From the NCBI GenBank assembly GCA_039630445.1, contig JBCNVA010000077.1, forward strand, positions 1-17,472: 17,472 bases of DNA, given 5' to 3'. Shown here one piece after another: positions 13,506 through 17,472 of this stretch. The notes under the pieces are model-generated. The model was not told the DNA's origin. It saw nothing but the letters and a program-made list of their open reading frames with translations, and searched no databases. Each line of letters begins with the position of its first letter. Within the stretch, counting starts at the first letter, position 1. The translations under genes were made by a program, and so were the position numbers. This DNA comes from HRBIN15 sp039630445 (GTDB lineage Bacteria > Armatimonadota > Fimbriimonadia > Fimbriimonadales > GBS-DC).

Positions 13506-14957
13506 ATGCGAACCCTGTTTGCACTCGGGCTAATCGCGTGCCTTTTTACCCCAGGCGCATCCCAACTCACACGGGCAGACCTGGCAATAAAGCTCATCGA
13601 GATGGAAACCTGCTGGGAAGCCCATCGCCACTCGCTGCCCGCGCGCCAGCGTGCCACGCGCCCACTCTCGGAAGCCCTCGTCGCCTTTTTCGCGGGACGC
13701 TTCAGTAGCCTGGCACAAAATCTGACGCTCGCCTGCCTCATGCTTGAATCGGAAACCCCGCCCACACCTGAAAAGCTCTACGCGGGTTCGATCGGTGTGC
13801 GCCTGCCGCGCGTCGTGGACAAAGAAGCGTTAGATAGGGGTGAACTCACCCCGCAAATTGAGCTGTTCGCCTACTATGAAGCCACCAAACCCGACACACC
13901 CCTTCAGCTGCGCTGGAAAGTGATCGATTCGGGTATGAAGCGCACCATCAGCGAAGGCACGCTGGAGAACCCAGGCGCTGGCGCAACGGCGACGCTGCTT
14001 GCCCGCGTCCCTGAAGGGGATTACGAAGTGCATTTCGAAATCAGGCTGGACAAGCAGGTCGTGCGCCAGTGGCGGCAACCCGTGAGCGTGATTGCCAATC
14101 TCGCCGCGCGATTAGCCGCGTTAGACCAGGCAACAAAAGCCTCGAACGATTTCGACCCTCTTGAACAAGCCACTGTCCAGAACGCGCTGGAGGTACTGCA
14201 CAACGCCCAGCAGGGGGTGCACCCGGAAACTTTTTATCCTCTCCTGCGCCTCCTGAGGTTTGCCGAGCAGGTGGTTGCCCGTCGCAAGGAGGGCAAGCCG
14301 GGATGGCAACCCGCACCAGGCGATTACTGGATGGCAATCCCCTATCGGGAACGCCGAGTTGTCTTTCGACTGTTTGTGCCCCCGCAGTTCGCTGCGAACC
14401 GTCCCATCCCGCTGGTGGTTGCCCTCCACGGTGCAGGGGGTAATGAGCACCTCTTTTTTGATGGCTATGGACTGGGCATCGTGCTGAAGGAGGCGGAAAA
14501 ACGGGGCTGGGCGGTCATCGCCCCACGCGCAGAGATGGGCTTGGCGCATATTGGCGGCGCCCTCGAAGCTGCCCAGAAGCTGCTCCCTATCGATTCGGAG
14601 CGCATCTATCTGATGGGGCACTCGATGGGAGGTGCGCACAGCTTCGCGGCGATTGCGCAGTTTCCCGATAAGTTCCGCGCCGTTGCGATTTTCGCAGGCG
14701 CAGGACAGCCCACCCAAGTGCCCACCGACCTCCCGATCCTGCTCACCGTCGGCGAACAGGAACTTGCCATGCTCAAAAACAACGTCGAAAACGCCTATCG
14801 TCGCCTTCAGGCGATGAATCTGAAGGTGCTGGAGTACAAGAAGTACGAGGGCTGCGACCACCTGATGATTGTGCGGGAGGCGATGGGGGACGCCTTCGCC
14901 TTTTTTGACCGCGCACCGGCACGCCAGAAGCCAGCGGCTATACCCTCAGAGGGCTAA
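13506..14957 (+). CDS. Predicted secreted alpha/beta-hydrolase (esterase / depolymerase-like), substrate unknown
   Basis: The protein has 483 residues. Residues 1-19 (MRTLFALGLIACLFTPGAS) look like a signal peptide. Residues 20-290 are not recognised; 80-180 may be beta-rich. Residues 290-470 form an alpha/beta-hydrolase core of the poly-hydroxybutyrate depolymerase / feruloyl-esterase sort: LVVALHGAGGNEH (oxyanion loop, His308), YLMGHSMGGAHSF with nucleophile Ser373, and CDHLMIV with His452. At the acid position the strand reads LLTVGEQELAM, so Glu417 or Glu419 stands where Asp is usual. The open frame reaches back to TTG 13452, but that codon is inside the hairpin. ATG 13506 gives a clean signal peptide but has no clear ribosome binding site. 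No link to division is evident beyond adjacency. Substrate cannot be told. Confidence 0.75.
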   Translation: MRTLFALGLIACLFTPGASQLTRADLAIKLIEMETCWEAHRHSLPARQRATRPLSEALVAFFAGRFSSLAQNLTLACLMLESETPPTPEKLYAGSIGVRLPRVVDKEALDRGELTPQIELFAYYEATKPDTPLQLRWKVIDSGMKRTISEGTLENPGAGATATLLARVPEGDYEVHFEIRLDKQVVRQWRQPVSVIANLAARLAALDQATKASNDFDPLEQATVQNALEVLHNAQQGVHPETFYPLLRLLRFAEQVVARRKEGKPGWQPAPGDYWMAIPYRERRVVFRLFVPPQFAANRPIPLVVALHGAGGNEHLFFDGYGLGIVLKEAEKRGWAVIAPRAEMGLAHIGGALEAAQKLLPIDSERIYLMGHSMGGAHSFAAIAQFPDKFRAVAIFAGAGQPTQVPTDLPILLTVGEQELAMLKNNVENAYRRLQAMNLKVLEYKKYEGCDHLMIVREAMGDAFAFFDRAPARQKPAAIPSEG

Positions 14958-14996
14958 ACTATCATGCGCAAAGCGAGAAGGTTCGCCCCGCAGGGG

Positions 14997-15002
14997 TATA
15001 AT
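14997..15002 (+). promoter_or_regulatory. Perfect TATAAT -10 box upstream of the nuclease operon
   Basis: TATAAT sits in the 75-base gap after the hydrolase gene, 30 bases before ATG 15033. Transcription would start near 15009, giving a leader of about 24 bases. No good -35 hexamer lies 16-18 bases upstream (the bases there read CGAGAAG), and there is no TG extension. A small CCCC-GCA-GGGG stem (14986-14996) directly precedes the box. Its place in one of the few gaps makes a real promoter plausible. Confidence 0.5.
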
Positions 15003-15032
15003 GCGGGCGACGGCTGAAAGCGGGTTGCACGG

Positions 15033-16106
15033 ATGGCAATTCGGCTGTTGCACATGGCGGATGTGCATCTGGGGCGGGCGTTCAGCTATCTGGGTGAACG
15101 CGCCCGCGAACATCAGCAACGCCTGCTGCGCACCTTCGAAAAAGCCCTCGAAACGGCTCACCAGCATCAGTGCCACGCCATTCTGATTGCGGGCGACCTG
15201 TTTGACTCGCCGCGCGTGGCTCGCCACTGGGTGGATGCCGCCCTGGATCGGTTGAGTGCGATGCGCTTGCCTGTAGTGGTGATTCCGGGCAACCATGACC
15301 CAGCGGAACATCACCCTTTCTCAGGGCGCACGCTGCCCTCTAATCTGCACTTTTTGCCCAATGCCAAGCGACACACGCTACCCGCACTGGAGCTGAGCCT
15401 TGTTGCCTGCCCTGCAGGCACAGCCCACGAGTGGAAGCACCTACTCCGACGCGAGCCGAACGACGCCCCCCATCAAATCGCGCTGCTGCACGGCTCGATG
15501 CCGACCCCCGATAGACCAGGTGACATCACCCCCGAGATGGTGCGTGCCAGCCAGCTGGACTATATCGCGCTGGGCGACTGGCACTCGCCGCGCGACTTCT
15601 CGCAGAGTAGCACCACCTGCTGGTACAGTGGCGCGCCCGAAATGGTCATGCCTGACCAGCAGCTGCCTGGCTGCACGCTCCTTGTGGAGCTGGAGCCGAA
15701 TCAGCCCGCGCGTGCGCAACAGATCCCCGTCGGCTCTGCCCGCTACCCCGCCGACGGCGAAGTAATTACTCTCGACCTCACCCGTTTTGAGAGCAGCCAG
15801 CAGCTGGTTGAGGCGATTCGCGAGCGGTTGACCCCTGAAACGGTGGCGCAGGTGCGCTTGGAAGGACGCTGGAACGGCGACGAACTGCTGGATCCGTTCG
15901 AAATCCGGCAGCGATTGCAACCTTTCTGCCTCTGGCTGCGCGTCATTCCTGCCTTTCAGGTGGGCACTTTGCAACCCGGCAACCCGTTTGAGCAGGTCTT
16001 TGCCTCGGTGGTCGCCGAACGCAAGGTGCAAGCACCCCAGTCTGTAGAATTGCTGGACGACGCGCTCCAGCTGGGACTTTACCTGCTGCGGGGAGGGCGG
16101 CTATGA
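15033..16106 (+). CDS. SbcD/Mre11-type DNA repair metallophosphoesterase (YhaO-like)
   Basis: This is probably the nuclease subunit of a bacterial Mre11-Rad50-type complex processing DNA ends. The 357 residues carry the two-metal phosphoesterase motifs in order: LLHMADVHLG (Asp10, His12), LIAGDLFDS (Asp55), IPGNHD (Asn87, His88), LLHGS (His153) and IALGDWHSP (His184). In the last motif Asp182 stands where SbcD and Mre11 have the first His of GHxH; I believe GDWH followed by a YSGxPE segment, here YSGAPE, recurs in related bacterial proteins. The C-terminal 130 residues are a divergent capping region. The start has no ribosome binding site, so it may be read from a short leader. The stop overlaps the ATPase gene as ATGA. 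YhaO-like rather than true SbcD is inferred from the partner. Confidence 0.88.
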   Translation: MAIRLLHMADVHLGRAFSYLGERAREHQQRLLRTFEKALETAHQHQCHAILIAGDLFDSPRVARHWVDAALDRLSAMRLPVVVIPGNHDPAEHHPFSGRTLPSNLHFLPNAKRHTLPALELSLVACPAGTAHEWKHLLRREPNDAPHQIALLHGSMPTPDRPGDITPEMVRASQLDYIALGDWHSPRDFSQSSTTCWYSGAPEMVMPDQQLPGCTLLVELEPNQPARAQQIPVGSARYPADGEVITLDLTRFESSQQLVEAIRERLTPETVAQVRLEGRWNGDELLDPFEIRQRLQPFCLWLRVIPAFQVGTLQPGNPFEQVFASVVAERKVQAPQSVELLDDALQLGLYLLRGGRL

Positions 16107-17472
16107 TACACTTTCAGCGCCTGCATCTGCAGGGCTATCGACGCTTCCGCGAGTTTGATTGCGCCTTTCGCGAAGGGCTGAACATCATTCTCGGTCCCAA
16201 CGAATCGGGCAAAAGCACGCTGCTGAACGCGCTGCTGGACGCGCTCTATCTGAACCCGTTCAGCACGGCGCAGGCGTTGCGTGAGCGCATCCACTGGGGG
16301 CATCCAAGCGGCTGGGCGCTGGAGCTGGAACTGCGCAAGGGTGATACTCTGCTCCGCCTTACCAAGCGCTATGTGCCCGATGAGCCGTCGCAGCGCTCCG
16401 AGTGCCGCGTGGAGATCGAGCCGCTTGCCTCTACAGGTGAGGAGGCTGCCTGTTGGGTGGGCAAAGAGGCGCTGCAGCGCTGGGAACAGATGTGGGGCAT
16501 CCCACGGGAGGTGTACCTCGCTACCGCTTGCATCCGCCAACGCGAATTGGATGCCATCGCCGCCGACAAAAAGAGCCTCACCGCACTGCAACAACAGCTG
16601 CGCGAGAACGCCCTCATGACCGATTTAGAACGCATCCTGAAACAGATTCAGGAGCAAGTGCGCAGCCTCAAGGGGCAGCATGAAGCGATTGGGCAGCAGC
16701 GCCAGACGCTGGCAAAACAACTCCAGCAAGCTCAGGAAGCCCACACTCGCCAGCAAGCCTACCGCCAGCAACTTTATGCCCTCATAGAGCAGATCGAGCA
16801 ATACCAGTGCGAGGCAGCAGACCTTCAGAGCGCGCTGGAGCGCTGGCGTTCGCTAACCGCACTGCAAAAGGAGCTGGAGCAAGCCCGTGCAGAAGCCGAA
16901 CGCCTGCAGCGCGTGCTGGAAACCCTCGAACGAATCGAGCGCGAGATGCAGCGGCTTCAGGGCGAATCGCCCCATGTCGGCTCGCCTGACCAGCTCCGAA
17001 CATGGCTGCACCAGCGTTGCGAAGTGGCTCGGCAAGAGGAGCAGGCGTTGCAAAAACAGCTGCATGACCTGACTTCACATCGCGAACGGCTCACCACGCG
17101 CCAGCGAGTACGAACGGGGCTGGGCATCCTAAGCGTTGCGCTAATCCTGACGGGCATCTCGCTCATCCCAGTAAACGGGTTGCTGGGCGGTGCAATCATC
17201 GGGTTGGGCGGCGTCGCACTGATTGTTGCACTCCTCTGGCGACCACCCAGTGCGCGCGAGATAGAAACTCGACACCGGCAGCTCCTCCAGCAGCTGGAGC
17301 AGGCACGCCAGCAGTCTCAGCAGGCACAGCAGCAGTTGCGCGACTTTGAGAATCTACTTAGCCAGCGTGCCGCTTTGCTGCAGGCGCATGACCCTAACGA
17401 ATTGCTTCAGCAGTTCCGTCAGCAAGCGGTTCGGCTTCATGCGCTGGAGGTGCAACAGGCGCAGGACCCGCT
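16103..17472 (+). CDS. SbcC/Rad50-like ATPase with membrane hairpin (YhaN-like), N-terminal part, runs off window
   Basis: 456 codons are open to the window end with no stop. Residues 1-40 hold an ABC-type ATPase start (MIHFQRLHLQGYRRFREF) and Walker A GPNESGKSTLLNALLDALY (from residue 31). CIRQRELDAIA (from about residue 144) would include the Q-loop region. From about residue 160 a long, very Gln-rich coiled coil runs to about 335. Residues 339-379 then form two hydrophobic segments (GLGILSVALILTGISLI and LLGGAIIGLGGVALIVALLW) split by a short PVNG turn, after which coiled coil resumes. No CxxC zinc hook is visible. Rad50/SbcC have the hook at the middle; B. subtilis YhaN is the known relative with a hydrophobic middle. 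The signature motif and Walker B lie beyond the window. ATG 16103 overlaps the nuclease stop and follows GGGAGGG (16091-16097). Confidence 0.85.
   Translation, partial: MIHFQRLHLQGYRRFREFDCAFREGLNIILGPNESGKSTLLNALLDALYLNPFSTAQALRERIHWGHPSGWALELELRKGDTLLRLTKRYVPDEPSQRSECRVEIEPLASTGEEAACWVGKEALQRWEQMWGIPREVYLATACIRQRELDAIAADKKSLTALQQQLRENALMTDLERILKQIQEQVRSLKGQHEAIGQQRQTLAKQLQQAQEAHTRQQAYRQQLYALIEQIEQYQCEAADLQSALERWRSLTALQKELEQARAEAERLQRVLETLERIEREMQRLQGESPHVGSPDQLRTWLHQRCEVARQEEQALQKQLHDLTSHRERLTTRQRVRTGLGILSVALILTGISLIPVNGLLGGAIIGLGGVALIVALLWRPPSAREIETRHRQLLQQLEQARQQSQQAQQQLRDFENLLSQRAALLQAHDPNELLQQFRQQAVRLHALEVQQAQDP

Noticed and set aside
13533..13541. Possible lipobox LIAC in the hydrolase signal peptide
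   Set aside because: Cys12 leaves only 11 residues before the cleavage point, too short for a usual lipoprotein signal; an ordinary signal peptide is more likely.
14121..14861. 246-codon - strand frame inside the hydrolase gene
   Set aside because: It is antisense to the catalytic region of the hydrolase, with no start signal and no family resemblance.
16281..17072. Several short + strand frames overlapping the Rad50-like gene
   Set aside because: All are in other frames from the 456-codon open frame that has Walker A and coiled coils; they are shadows of it.

Overview
The window is a high-G+C bacterial chromosome segment (roughly 60 % G+C by eye). All genes lie on the + strand and almost no space is left between them. 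Positions 1-13423 are the distal two thirds of a division and cell wall (dcw) cluster: murE (3' end only), murF, mraY, murD, ftsW, murG, a murC-ddl fusion, ftsQ, a DUF881 gene (ylxW/ylxX type), sbp (DUF1290), ftsA and ftsZ. Nearly every junction is a 4-base ATGA/GTGA overlap, so this is one transcription unit with coupled translation. Only ftsZ is set apart, by a 53-base gap and its own strong ribosome binding site.

Together the genes take UDP-MurNAc to lipid II: MurC, MurE (partial here) and MurF with Ddl build the pentapeptide, MurD adds D-Glu, and MraY and MurG make the lipid-linked steps. They also supply the septal polymerase FtsW, the divisome protein FtsQ, and the FtsA/FtsZ ring. The MurE fragment carries the DNPR motif typical of meso-diaminopimelate-adding enzymes. 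The order ftsQ - DUF881 - sbp - ftsA - ftsZ resembles that of Bacillus and other Terrabacteria (Firmicutes, Actinobacteria and relatives) rather than Proteobacteria. With the high G+C and the MurC-Ddl fusion I would guess a less-studied Terrabacteria-like phylum such as Armatimonadota. This is inference from gene content, and no marker in the window proves it. No murB lies at its usual place after murC.

A 12-bp hairpin without a T tract follows ftsZ. Next comes a probably secreted alpha/beta-hydrolase (13506-14957) with an N-terminal part I do not recognise.

After a 75-base gap holding a perfect TATAAT box begins a second, two-gene operon. It has an SbcD/Mre11-type nuclease (YhaO-like) overlapping by 4 bases an SbcC/Rad50-type ATPase (YhaN-like) that runs off the window end. 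The ATPase has a two-segment hydrophobic hairpin between its coiled coils, where Rad50 has its zinc hook, which suggests a membrane-attached DNA repair complex.

The most notable items are the MurC-Ddl fusion, the membrane-hairpin Rad50-like ATPase with its nuclease partner, and motif departures in MurD, MurG, FtsW and the hydrolase. I found no tRNA, rRNA, CRISPR array, insertion sequence or attachment site. No stretch over 300 bases is without a gene.
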